The translations under genes were made by a program, and so were the position numbers. From positions 56,397,561-56,461,560 of the forward strand of contig NC_088775.1 of the NCBI RefSeq assembly GCF_954871325.1: a stretch of 64,000 nucleotides of DNA, read 5' to 3'. This DNA comes from Gordionus sp. m RMFG-2023 (taxonomy: Eukaryota > Nematomorpha > Gordioida > Chordodea > Parachordodidae). How positions within the stretch are numbered: the stretch's first letter is position 1; every line of letters starts with the position of its first letter. Under the pieces are notes generated by a model. The model ran no database searches. It was given only the letters and a program-made list of their open reading frames with translations, and had not been told where the DNA came from. Of this stretch, positions 11,066 through 22,440 are shown in pieces.

Positions 11066-11304
11066 TAATCCGACCACTGCCCATCAACTTGTGCCTTCTT
11101 CTGATCTCGCTCACCACTCATTTTATAACCCTGGTTATTTGAATACTACTTACCCCTCTTTTCATGTGTCATCCTTAACGTCATTATCTTGTTCTTCGGC
11201 TTATAACCTTACCACCGCATCCAGTTTTAAAGGATCGAATAACAACAACATTCCTGAATATCTGATTCATCCACATGGACACAACGCGGTGCAAATTACC
11301 AACG
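11066..11304 (+). CDS. Possible host exon, Ser/Tyr/His-rich (hypothetical)
   Basis: A stretch clearly richer in G+C than its surroundings, open on the plus strand through 11348. It reads SNPTTAHQLVPSSDLAHHSF, then NPGYLNTTYPSFHVSS, a Ser-rich part with NNNN, and PEYLIHPHGHNAVQITNG. A weak acceptor (TTTAAG, 11060-11065) and a possible donor (ACGGTAAAA, GT at 11305) would bound it. No repeat-family motif is seen. The composition resembles a transcription factor's low-complexity region, but I do not recognise the protein. It could also be a chance open frame in an old element; no start codon or neighbouring exon is visible. Confidence 0.35.
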
Positions 11305-11343
11305 GTAAAACTACATTAAAAAAAATATATATAATAGAGATCT

Positions 11344-11510
11344 GCTAAGCCCAGCATGGGCCGTTAAAAAATTTTGCACAAGTTGCCTAGCCCGGTCCTA
11401 AATTTTTTTGCCCAGGCCGTTAAAATTTTACAATGCGTCAGACCTAGTCCATTAAAATTTTATAAAAAATTTGGCCTAGCTGGTTAAATTATTTTGTACG
11501 GGATGATCAC
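11344..11510. repeat. Degenerate GGCCYAGCC-type tandem repeats, probable hAT end
   Basis: Three to four loose units of about 50 bp containing GGCCGTTAAAATTTT and relatives. Similar GGGCC-rich ends occur at 19150-19220, 24200-24310 and 62270-62330. Confidence 0.5.
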
Positions 11511-11639
11511 ATTTTTATTGTCTATATCTAAATTGTAATTAGATTATAAATAACGTTAAAATTTTTGTGAATTTCTTGTTATTTATAGATAGAATATTTT
11601 ATTTAGACTACTTCAAAAAGTAAGCATATTGTAACTTAT

Positions 11640-11870
11640 TTTTAAATAGGGGTTATCAATCAAAATGTGGGGTATGTATGTATCTCTCGGTTGGGAAATA
11701 TCGCTCGGGTGGCCATATTTAAATCATTTCTAATTGCTCGGTTGGAAAATATCCCTGGGGTGGTCAGCGGAAAAAAATCCAATAAATAATTTCCCATTTT
11801 TTGATTTAAAATATATAAGATGGAAAATAATTTCCCTGAAAAAAAGTGAATGCCCCCCCCCCCCCCCCGA
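11640..11870. repeat. CCGG/GGAAAT repeats with a C16 run
   Basis: Loose repeats of CTCGGTTGGAAAATATC, then a MULE-like TTTCCC array ending in sixteen C (11853-11868). Probably a remnant of a MULE arm. Confidence 0.45.
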
Positions 11871-12124
11871 ATGTATTAAATAATTTTCGAACTGGAAATT
11901 TAAAAAAATACATCTAAGTATAGATTGGAAATTTAATTCTCAGTTAAATGAAGTAATAATTTTTGAAATTATGTTTAAGATGTTAGTTCTCTTGAATGTA
12001 TTTGTTACAAAATTTTTCGAACCGAAAACGAAAAAAAATCCACCTTAAAATTTATTTATCCTTTAATTTTTATTCAAGTACTTACAATAACTTTATACTT
12101 AATTTCAAATTTATTTTGAAAAAA

Positions 12125-12382
12125 ACCTAGATGGAATGAAAATATAATTTTAAAAATAAATTCCTTATATTCTTATTTGACAACATTTCATATAAATTAC
12201 AAAAATTTAGTACTGTAAACCTTTCTAAAAAATAGAGCGCGTTCAACGTTCAAACCTAAATAGAATGAAAATATAATTTTAAAATAAATTTCTTATATTC
12301 TTATTTGACAACATTTCATATATATTACAAAAATTTAGTGCTGTAAACCTTTCTAAAAAAATCGAGCGCGTTCAACGTTCAT
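12125..12382. repeat. 129 bp tandem duplication
   Basis: Units 12125-12253 and 12254-12382, near identical, each closing with GAGCGCGTTCAACGTTCA. That closing motif resembles the ends of the hAT at 16934-18226. Confidence 0.85.
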
Positions 12383-12788
12383 TGACAAAAATGTTCACTT
12401 TCAAAAAAGGAACTACAAAAACTGATATTTATTAACAAAGACCTAGAACTTCCTCTGAAATATAGTTAATTCAATTACTTCCCAATTATGGATACTTTAA
12501 AATTGACACCATTATTGGATTTTAAAATATTTTATTTTCTTCAATAAATTGAATAATATAATATTTATAACCAGAATAATCAAATTTGAAAAAAGTAAAA
12601 AATAAATAATTCAAAATATATTTTCCTACAAAGTGAAAAAAGTTACTAATGATTTTTTTTGTAATAAAAAATTCCTCCTAAAACAATATCAAATAATTGA
12701 CGTTTAATTTTTTAATAATAATATTTTGCTCTTTCACTAATCACAATATCTTATACTTTTGATTGGCGTTTGTATAAATATATATATA
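12383..12788. other. AT-rich stretch without recognisable features
   Basis: No coding, RNA or repeat signal beyond homopolymer runs. Confidence 0.6.
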
Positions 12789-12824
12789 CAGTGTTGTGAT
12801 GATTTAATGAAACATATTGACGAT

Positions 12825-15372
12825 CAGGGCTGTGTCCAGGAATTTCGCGTTAGGGGGGCCAACTGTCCATTTTTTAAAAATAAAACAAATAATTAAGCCT
12901 TCATAGAAATTTTTTGCTCTTTTTATTAAAAAATTATTAATGTTATATGAATACAAAATAATACTATAATATGAACATACAAAAATAATAATATATAATA
13001 CGACGATTTTTATTTTTAAATTTTAACATAAATGAATTAAAGGATAAATTTCGTGTTAATTTTTTTCATAAGCCATCAATACTAAATTTTGCTTACTTTG
13101 ATCTTTCATCGACCCTCTAGTGTTCGATAGAACTCTCTTTATTATAGAGAAAGAAGCCACACAAGAAGCCGTTGTTACTCCAATGCTGAGTAGCATTTCA
13201 ATTCTTATGCATGATGATATTTTTTTATACATAATATTTAGGATATTTTCAAAATTATGGGTTTCCTTAACTTCTGCAGCTAATAATCTATTAGTTAATT
13301 CTCATTTCATGATGTAAAGTTTCCATATTTAAGTTTAATAATTATTCTAATCGGGCCATTTAGTTATAAAATGATCACTATCAAAGGGGGGCAATGCATT
13401 AAAACTTGAATGATTATAATCATCTTGTGTAAATCTATCTAAAAAATTATCAATAAAGTAATCAATAATTTCATACTAATTCTATTTTAAAGAACTCCAA
13501 TGGAGTGTTTTCGCAATCAAATTGTAATTTGGTTTAGACTAATAAATCTTGGAAATTTATAGGCGTTTTACGTACGCTTGATGATTTGTGGGGAGTGAGA
13601 TTAAATTTTGTTAAAAGCTTTTCAGCCTTTATTCTAATCAAATCAATAGAATTATTGCTTTTTATATTTTTTAAATGTATTGATAGTAGAATCAAAACAA
13701 TTTTTACATCCACTTGATAAGTACCTACTGACTGTGGATACATAGTGGATTTATTGTTATTAATATCTCATAAATTATAATGGCTAATATAATGTAATTT
13801 ATATTAACGTATTGAGATAAAAGACCAGAGGCTTTGACAATGAATGCTAACCTCTGAATTAAAAGTTCTATTAGAAAAATAAACTAATACTTCACCTAGC
13901 CTCAAAATTAACATAAATGATGTGAGATGTTTCTAAATCACAGTCCACCTCTGGTCTAAAAGTCTCTTAAGAATATGGCCTGCATATTTACAGGATACGT
14001 TAAACCGCCTAAATATTATGCAATGCCTTGAATAAATAATTAGAAATGTAAACAATATTATTTTACCAATTTTGAACCACAAATGCAACATGTGGTTGTA
14101 GCAAATATAAAAGGAACTTTTTTATTAATTTTTTTTTGAAGTAGGGTTTGCACTCCTCCATTTCGGCCAGACATAACGTTTGCACCATCATATGCCTGGT
14201 TTATCATATTCGTTGAATTAATATTTAACTCATTAAGTTGCTTTAAAATGCAATTAGTAATGTTTCAGCAGAAGGACACTATAAATTAATAATCCCTATT
14301 AATTTTTCTTGGACTTCTCCAGAAAAAATATATATAATTATGTTCAGATTTTCAAAACCTGATGCATCTTTTGTTACATCAGCCTTAAGACAAAATAAAA
14401 GGCATCTCACTTTTATTATATTTATCTGAAATATAATCAAGCATCATATCTACCATAATAGATATTACTTCTTTTTAAATCTGGGTGATGTATGTATATC
14501 GCGTATTTTTGTATATAAATTTCGTAATTTTATTTAATTCAGGATCTTTTTGGATGGTGTATGAAATTGCTATAAATAGTCCAGAAAGAATAAATTATGT
14601 TTTCTACATTTGCAGCATCTGTAATTTTTGTTGAACCAGTCCCAGGGAAAAATAGCTTATGTTAAGAAATATCATGAAATCTTGATTTAAGATCCTAAAG
14701 ATTACGGTTAATTTGTTGGCTTAGCAAAATTGTTGTTATCTCAGTATTTTCTTTATAATTATAAATTATTCACCGCTGTTTTAAATAACTGGTTATATCG
14801 GGCTTAGATAATATTATTTTGTCTAAGATCTTAATCGGACCATTTTTAAAAATAGGCTCAAATCGAGCTGTTTAGCAACACTGCACAATAATTACCAAAT
14901 TTTATAAAAATTTAATAAGAACCTTTTTTATTTTAATAAATATTTACGGATCGGTATCAATCTGTTTCCTTATATTTGATATATATATATCAAGCCTTGA
15001 GAAACCACTTGATTAGCTTCCGTTTTTTTATGATTTGCACCCAGATCTATATCAGAGACCTTTAAAAGATAATAATATTTTGATTGAACCATAATAAATA
15101 AAATAATTATCATTGAAATAAGTTCAATTTAAAAGTTATAATTAAGCGCCTATATAATGTTATACACAAACACACAAGAAAATGATAAAATATGAATGAA
15201 TGATGATTTTATATTGGATAAAAATAAAATAGGATAGGAAGAAATTTACAAATAAGACATGTTTTTTGAATAAATATTTAAAATTTATTATAAAAATATA
15301 AAAATAAATCAATTACAATAATTTTTTTTAAATTTGGGGGGCCAGAAAAATTTTTTTTTTGGGGGGGGGGGT
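12825..15372 (-). mobile_element. hAT element (DUF4371 group), transposase broken
   Basis: Left terminus CAGGGCTGTGTCCAGG with a G6 run. The right side ends in GGGGGGCC and a G12 run near 15338-15372, its terminus eroded. The minus strand codes a hAT transposase. ADVTKDASGFENLNIIIYIF at about 14380-14320 is the degenerate form of the DESTD region. MINQAYDGANVMSGRNGGVQ follows at about 14205-14146. A helical part open at 13743-13534 contains KAEKLLTKFNLTPHKSS. The dimerisation end CVASFSIIKRVLSNTRGSMK lies at about 13160-13100. Order and spacing fit a complete transposase with many lesions. A solo end of another small family (14838-14884) sits inside it. The transposase is related in type, but not close in sequence, to the hAT at 7178-10240. 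Confidence 0.8.
14838..14884 (-). mobile_element. Solo end of the AGTGTTGCTAAACAGCTCG family
   Basis: Reversed it reads CAGTGTTGCTAAACAGCTCG then ATTTGAGCC and TTTTTAAAAATGG, matching ends at 61318 and 62659. No partner end nearby. Confidence 0.6.
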
Positions 15373-15393
15373 ACGATTAAATTAAAACCATAT

Positions 15394-15502
15394 AAAATTA
15401 TAATATTTGCAAAAATAATTAAAATATAGACAAAGCATTATTGAAATTTCTTTTATTATTCCTTTTGTTATTTTAATTATTTTTGCAAAGATTATAATTT
15501 TG
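15394..15502. repeat. Short hairpin (about 35 bp arms)
   Basis: TAATATTTGCAAAAATAATT near 15400 is mirrored by AATTATTTTTGCAAAGATTA near 15475, with a roughly 35 bp loop. AT-rich; origin unknown. Confidence 0.7.
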
Positions 15503-16870
15503 AATCCCGGAAAAAAACCTCCGGAAAAAAAACCCCGAAATTTTTTTTCGAATTTACTTAAGATCTAATAATATCGGTATATTTTTATTTGGATTTATAT
15601 AAGGTATTTACAAATTAGTATTTTAGAAAAGAATATTATAAAAATATAATTTAATAATAAATTTATCAATAAAATAAACAGATCTTATTGCAAATTTTGT
15701 CAAATTTAGTCTACTTAATATAGTAATTAAGGATAGATATTGTATTTATTACTATAGCAAAAATTTTTACGAAAATAAGTAATACATGGGTTATTTTACT
15801 GGGGTTTTTTTTCCCAGTACCAATTTGAATATCAGCATTTTTTCTTGTTTAAGCACTGCGATTTTGTTTTCAGTGTCCAACTACTTACACGCCATCGTTC
15901 AAGTTTGGTTTCATCGGCAGCCACATCGCATTTCATTTTTTTTAATCAATTCCCAGATTGATGGGTGTTTATTCCCAACCAGATTAGAAAAACGATGATT
16001 CGAACCTTCGCATTGATTATTTATAAAGTTATTAGTTGGATAGAGTGCTCTGATTCAAGTTTCTGGAGGAAATCGAGGCCCAATTCGACCTGTCTGGGAT
16101 TGAGAATTGTTGTGACCTCCCTTGATACTCCATTGATGCAATTTTTATCGAAATATTCAAGAATATCCATACCATTGCTCGGAGTAACCGATCTAAGGAA
16201 AGCCATTGCATTGCCTATATCACATAAAGGAACAAATGCTAAGCATCATGCCACAAGAGAAGCTTAGGCATCGATTCTGTATTGGCTTTTCAGAACTAGC
16301 TTTTAAATTTTTCTATAGGTACTTTGACACAAATGGTAAAACCATCCTCTGATTATGATGTGATCTCCTAATTGAAAAAATAAATATAAATAATTTAACA
16401 TATTAATAATCATACCAATGACAGTTTTAACCGCGCTCCTGCAGACTTTTCGAAATCCATGTATATATATATAATGGATCAGGAAATAAATCCCGTTCTT
16501 GACATTTATACATTATTACTTCGAATATTTTTTCGTAAATATTTTGTGTTTTTTTTGGAGACTAATAGCTGTTAATGATTGTGGCATTCGCTTATAAAAT
16601 TATTTATCAATATTAATTATTGCTAGGTTATAATAAAAAAATTAAGTGAAAATTGAGAAGAAAAAATTTGGAAAAGGTTAGAAAAATAAAGATTAACAAT
16701 GACTTAAAGCTAAAATTGGAAGAAAATTATAAATTGAGAATAAAATTTAAGAAAAATTATTTTCTTTTTTTAATCTTTTTTCCATGGGGTTTTTTTTCCT
16801 GGGCTTTTTTTTCCTGGGGGTTTTTCCAGGGGTTTTTTTTCCTATCACCTATAATTTTATTGGATGGGTT
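15503..16870 (-). pseudogene. Second MULE copy: C-terminal half of the transposase
   Basis: Minus strand, N to C: LYIYMDFEKSAGALKLSL near 16460 (second catalytic Asp in MDFEK), KLVLKSQYRID near 16290, then the open stretch 16206-16021 with AFLRSVTPSNGMDILEYFDK. NQCEGSNHRFSNLVGNKHPS follows at about 16010-15950, then VAADETKLERW and KIAVLKQEK. These blocks form the FLYWCH-MULE tail that the copy at 3640-4660 lacks. TTTTCCTGGGG repeats (16770-16850) and CCGGAAAAA repeats (15505-15540) on either side match the inner minisatellite of that MULE. The N-terminal half is gone and no CAGGG terminus is visible. Broken by stops and frameshifts. Confidence 0.75.
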
Positions 16871-16933
16871 TTAATTTAATCGTCAATATGTTTCATTAAA
16901 TCATCACAACACTGTAATTATATAAAATACGCA

Positions 16934-18226
16934 CAGTGATGATAGGAACGCGTTCAAGTTCATTCAAAATCTTATGATAATTTTTTTTTAAAATTTAATT
17001 TAATATAAATAAATATTTTATATATTTTAACACAATATATTAGCCATGTTAAAAAATAATATAGATAATATAATTATAAATATATTATAAATATAAGTGA
17101 ATAAAAAGATATCTTTATTTATAAAATTTTTTTTTATTAATTTTTAATAATAATTGTTTTTCAAAATTTTCATATGATAGACAGAAACGCTTAGCAGTTA
17201 ATACGGCATTAGCATAACTAAAAACGCGCTCTACAGGGGGATATGAGGGAATTGTGGTATTATACTTAATAACTCTTTTAACATGGGAAATATATTAAAA
17301 ACATTTATTGTTTTGCCCTTTGCTTCAAAAAATTGAGATAAGTTATCCTCCTACAATACATCCTCTATTTCTTCGTTTTATATTAAATATTTTCATAAAA
17401 ATATTAAATTTATCATTTAATTTTTTACATTGTAGATAAAAATATAAAATCCTAGGTATAGTAGATTCAAGAAAATCATTTTTATATTAAAACTTTTATA
17501 TATCATAAAAGTTAATTCTACAATATATACAAATTGTGTTCAACAATTAAAATATAAAATCCTTGATTAAAATAATTAAGAGATAATTTTAAAAAATGGC
17601 ATTAAACATAAATTCTAAATGTTTTCTATCTATATAATATAAAAAATTTACCTTATTCTAAAATTAACTGGCTACTTAGTATCATATGAAATAAAATAAT
17701 TAATATTACAATCAAATGTCGTTTTAAATTGGAACTTGAAGATTTTCAACTGATAAATTATACTTTTTGGGCACATTTTACATTTTGTAAGTATTCAATT
17801 TGTTCCTTCAATATAGCATGTTAATGTAAAATATTTATGAATTTGAGCCATGGTAATGTTAATTCACCTGATCTTGAATTAGAATCAGATAATGACTTAA
17901 TAAAATCCATGCTTATACAAATCTATTAAATTAAAATATAAACATTAATATTCAAATTAATAAACTATAATTAATGGCTTGTTAAAAAATTGAAATATGA
18001 AAAAGGAAAAACAGCTGATTAAAAAAAGGCTTTTTTTCTTAAAAAATTAAGATTAATATTAAATTTTTCAAGTAAATAAAAATAAAAGTATTTTTAAAAT
18101 TGAACGAACGTTAAATTCGAGCGTTTATCAAAAGAAAGGGAACGCGTTAACGTTCAAAGTTCGTCAAAAAAAAAATGAACGCCGTTCATCATTTTTTTCT
18201 AAAAAAACGAACTTCGTACAACACTA
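16934..18226 (-). mobile_element. hAT element with BED-like N-terminus, internally deleted
   Basis: Ends: CAGTGATGATAGGAACGCGT at 16934, and reversed TAGTGTTGTACGAAGTTCG at 18226, each followed by GAACGCGTTC/GAACGTTC repeats. The minus strand begins near 17855 with MAQIHKYFT and KCKMCPK (a BED-finger-like Cys pair). It ends near 17240-17140 with PPVERVFSYANAVLTAKRF and LSYENFEKQLLLK, a clear hAT dimerisation region. The roughly 500 residues normally between are almost entirely missing. No matching 8 bp flank was found. Confidence 0.72.
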
Positions 18227-19375
18227 CAAAAATTATATTTTTATTCATAATTTTAAAAATAACAAATCATTGACATTTTCATGAACATATTTAAATTATT
18301 GGGCAAATAAGGAGGTTCAGGAAAAATAGGCAAATGAGTTAATTTTTTTATAACAATGACTGGGTTGGGTGTAATGGTGTTAAATAGTCGAGTTCGTTCG
18401 ACTCAGAGGTGTTAATGGATTAAGTCGGCTAACTTATTTCCGAACTAAAGTTATGAATTCGAGGACGAGTAGTTAGTTTATAATTTCCTTAAATTAAAAA
18501 ATAATTATTAATTTTTAAGAATGTGGGAAGACTCGCCTAGATAATTTTTCGGTAAAATTCCCATCTTCTTAAAAGTTTGATTTTAATTGTGAACTCAAAT
18601 CTTTAATTCAGCATTAAAATTAAATAAAAATGTCTAAATAATTTAGATCTAAAATCTTTTATTCAACCAATCATTTTGCTTTATTGTATATTTTTACTTT
18701 ACCCTATAAAAATATTGGAAGCAAAGGACACTTACTCCCTCTTCGTATAGATAATGCCTAGGTATATTTCCTAATAAAAACACTCGAAATGCATACTTTT
18801 GCAACAAAACCTGGGAAATTCTTCTCACTAATTTGCTATTTTACGCCTTTCCTAGGGGTAGTTGGTTAGCAACCCCAAGCCTGGTTTATTCGGTAGCTTG
18901 GACATTGAAAAATATATCCTATAAATTTCATAAAACTTAGATTACCTTTGCTTCAAACTAAATAATAAAATATTTGCTAGCTTTTGACTCATATTTCACA
19001 ATTATTGTTTAATATTAAATATTATAAATAATTTTTAGCCTATATATAATAAAAATTCGAAAGAAAAAAATGTCGATCAAATTTTATGATTATTTCCGGG
19101 TTTTGACATTTATTTACATTATGGGTCTTTAAAGACCTATCTTTTAGAGGTCTGGGCAAAATTTTTAGGCCGCTCCCAGTGTGAATTTATTTTTGCACAA
19201 CCCTGATTTTTGCCCAGCCGGGTATGGTTGGCCAATAAAAATCGATTTGATTTGAATTAAGATTTTTAATGAAATTCAATTTACTAAATTTGATAGAAAT
19301 ATTTAATATAAGGAAAGACAAAATGGATTATTTTAGATTTAAATAATTTTTATATAAATAATACTAATTGTGGTA
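18227..19375. other. AT-rich stretch with small unassigned palindromes
   Basis: No coding signal. GTCGAGTTCGTTCGACTC (about 18380-18405) is a palindromic patch like those near small hAT ends, and 19140-19250 has GGGC/GCCC-rich patches. Neither could be paired into an element. Confidence 0.5.
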
Positions 19376-20223
19376 GTAGTCATTACTCCCGATACCACTT
19401 TTTGGAGGCCGATCCGATATTCTCGATATTAAATTGATATCGGCGTATTACCGATCCGATATCATATCTAATTTTGTATTCTAAAGATACCAATGGTTTT
19501 AATTTTTAATATACTTTTTATTAGTATAACATCTTATAATTTAACGGCGCGGGCCGTGAAATTACGCTTGACCCATCGTGTCACGTTGGGTCAAGACGTG
19601 AGTGTGAATATATTTTAAATCCCAAGGCGTGATGGGCCTTCCCAAAATTTTCCCCGGGCGAGATCGGGCGTGAACATAAATTTCCCGTGAATCACGGAAA
19701 TTTTAATTTTTAAAATTGTTTTTTTATAAATATAAATTTGCAATTTTTTAATTATATTATATATTTTCTTATTTAATTTAGTTCTTTTTTAAAAAAGAAT
19801 AATTTATGAAAACTAAAAATCTTCCGCATTTTATAAACAACATCCGGTATCATTTTGTTAGTTCTATTTTCTTTTTATGTTTAGGTGTTTTTTATCGCGA
19901 GACTATATGCTAAATTTTGCATAAACTTTTTACAGAAAAGTCAGTTATATTTTATTTGTAAAAATCTTCAATCTTTAAATGCAACAGAAAGTGAAGGATT
20001 TTAAAGCTAGGCCAAGAGATAAATGTTGGTGTTACATATGGATAACAAAATATAAAAGTTGTGAACCGGAAAACTCTCATGAATATTATAGGTCCAAAAA
20101 TATACTATAAAATAAAATTTAAGATTAAAAGCATGATCAATAATAATTACTTGTCCATAATCACTGATATTTGACGAATGACTATAAAAATCTAGGTTTT
20201 TTAACCATTACACGACATATTAC

Positions 20224-21524
20224 ACTGTGTGACAAATTTCGACTTGATTTTTTGGGAGAAAATAAAATAAACATGTTTTAAGACAGTTTTTTATGCATAT
20301 TCTAAATCTGCTGTCAGTTTTTTTCTAGCACGTCAGGTTTTTTATTTATTTTAGGAAGTAGCCAAAAAGGTCAATTTTAGCACTTTTCGAAGGTTTATAA
20401 CTTCGGTTCTAATGATCCCTACAACTAAAAAAATATCTTAATTTTTGCAGCAAACCTTCCTTATTATTATTATACATTTTTTTTTATAAAATCCTTACTC
20501 AATTTTTTATCAACCTATATTTTTTAAATTTACCTTTATTTATAAAATCTTTTTTAATATAGCTTACATTTAATATATTTATTTATTGTGGCTTTCGTTC
20601 TCAAAAAAAAATTAATGAAAGAAATTAAATGTTTATGAAAAATTAAGCGCGAAAAAAAATAATTCTTCTTCTTCCTACTCGTTATTTGGCATATTTATTT
20701 CAAGGTACTCCATTGGAAAATCATATATTTTGATATAAATTTTTTTAAAAAACAAATATTCTTGAATACATCTAAAAAAGATAAATATTAATAAAAATAT
20801 GAAAAAATTACCAATTATTGCATTTTAAATGAATTTTGCTTCAAAAATGCTCAATTCAAAAAGAGTACAAATTAAAAAAGTGGGTACAGATATCTGATTT
20901 TGGTATAAATTGATCATAAATGCATAAAATATTACTAAATACAACTAAAAAAGATATATTACCTTAATTTTGCTTTAAAAATGCTTTATGCAGAGAAAAT
21001 TCAATAAAAGTATACAAATTAAAAGGTTCGAAAATATCTGTACCGACTTTTTTAATTTATAGATTTTGATTGAATTTTCATGGCATAGAGTACTTTTGAA
21101 ACATAATTAGAATTAATATATAATCTTGAGCATATTTGAAGCAAAATTATATAAAATTTATCTTCTAAAGTTAATAATTTTGATAGTAATTTAAATTGAA
21201 AACTTAAGGCCCCCAAAACGAAATTCTTTACCATTTTTCTCAAAAACCAATCGATAAAAAATTATAAAAATTGGTAAATTTATAAAGAAATATAAGTTTA
21301 ACACTATCACAAATTTTCAGGGATTTTTATTCGATACTTTTTAAATATATCCGTAAAAGACCTAAATTTTACCTTTTTGAGATTTCGAAACATTGTCTTT
21401 ATACGGTAATATTTTTAAAACTTGGCGTGTAGGGAAAATTTGGAAAACGGATTCGAACTCAGCGTCAAATTCTGCACCAAAACTTGTTTTTATTTTCTTC
21501 TCCCATTCTTCTTGTCACACAGTG
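20224..21524. mobile_element. 1.3 kb insertion with CACTGTGTGACAA ends and TTA duplication
   Basis: Ends CACTGTGTGACAA and TTGTCACACAGTG; TTA on both sides (20221-20223, 21525-21527). Taking out the element and one TTA makes the surrounding hAT transposase frame continuous across the site, which fixes the boundaries. The CACTG terminus would suit EnSpm/CACTA elements and the TTA target would suit PIF/Harbinger. No transposase motif is readable inside (the open minus-strand frame 21243-21052 matches nothing I know), so the superfamily stays open. Confidence 0.8.
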
Positions 21525-22299
21525 TTATCATTAAGGATTTTAAATTAAAAACATTTGTTTTGGCCACAAGGGCAATGGATGAAAAAAATGTCAAAATTAA
21601 AAGCGTAGTCTTCAATTTTAGGAGAATATACAGAAGTAGAAAATTACTTAAATAAATGTATAGTTGTGAGTGATAACGGAGCAAATCTTATAAGTGCATT
21701 CAAAGATGACGAAACGCTAGCATGTATATGCCATATACTAAATAATATTATGTATTATATTTTTGACAATTGTTTAACTGAAATAGCTTTTAATATAAAT
21801 TAAAAAAATTATACAATATTTCAAACAATCTACAGCTAATATCAAACTAAACCACACCCTTAAACAAGATGTAATAGCAAGAATAACGAGATGGAACTCT
21901 GTATATATCATGTTACAGAGTTTCTTAAAATTATATTCTGAAATACAGGTGTACTTGTTTAGCAAGCAAAAATTAAATAGATTAGCCACAATTGATATCA
22001 GTATCATACGCGAGTTAGATAAATTTTTATCAATATTTAAAGAATGCTCGGATAATCTGAGAGCAGATTCTCGTCCCACAATAAATAAAGTTTATCTATG
22101 GAAACAAAAATTAATAAAATTTTGTTAACCTTCTAAACGTGATACAATAATAATCAAAACCTTAAAATACAGAACAAGATTTCTTTTAAAATATTATTAT
22201 GCAGCCACTACCTAAGGTAGGCTTAATTCTAGATCCGAATTTCAAAAGACAATAATCATAAAAATGCTAAATGATATAAAATTAGATGATATGCTTAAG

Positions 22300-22440
22300 T
22301 CGATGCCAACTATCATTTATAACTTTCCTAACTTATCCTAAACTCATAAAAAACCGTATATTCTAAATGGTCAATACCAACTATCACTTCCTAATTCATC
22401 CTACATTCATAAAAGACCGTATATTCTAAAAAAAATTTAG
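22300..22440. repeat. About 65 bp tandem duplication inside the hAT
   Basis: GATGCCAACTATCA and AATACCAACTATCA copies, each ending in AAAACCGTATATTCTAAA or a near match. Part of the decay of the hAT coding region. Confidence 0.75.

Larger units (their letters stand above)
12789..16914. mobile_element. Composite bounded by perfect 36 bp inverted repeats
   Basis: 12789-12824 (starts CAGTGTTGTGATGATTTAAT) is the exact reverse complement of 16879-16914. CAGTG is a hAT-style terminus. The outside 8-mers, TATATATA and TAATTATA, agree at 6 of 8 positions, so a target duplication is possible but not shown. Contents: a hAT transposase fossil (12825-15372), a short hairpin, and half of a MULE transposase. 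None of these obviously belongs to the flanking repeats. Confidence 0.65.

Noticed and set aside
11853-11868. C16 run as a regulatory or G-quadruplex element
   Set aside because: Similar G or C runs of 7-12 bases occur at several hAT ends here (7210, 15360, 26145, 63930) and are simply part of those ends or slippage products.
12781-12788. Target duplication of the 12789-16914 composite
   Set aside because: TATATATA against TAATTATA is 6 of 8 in AT-rich DNA, too weak to assert.
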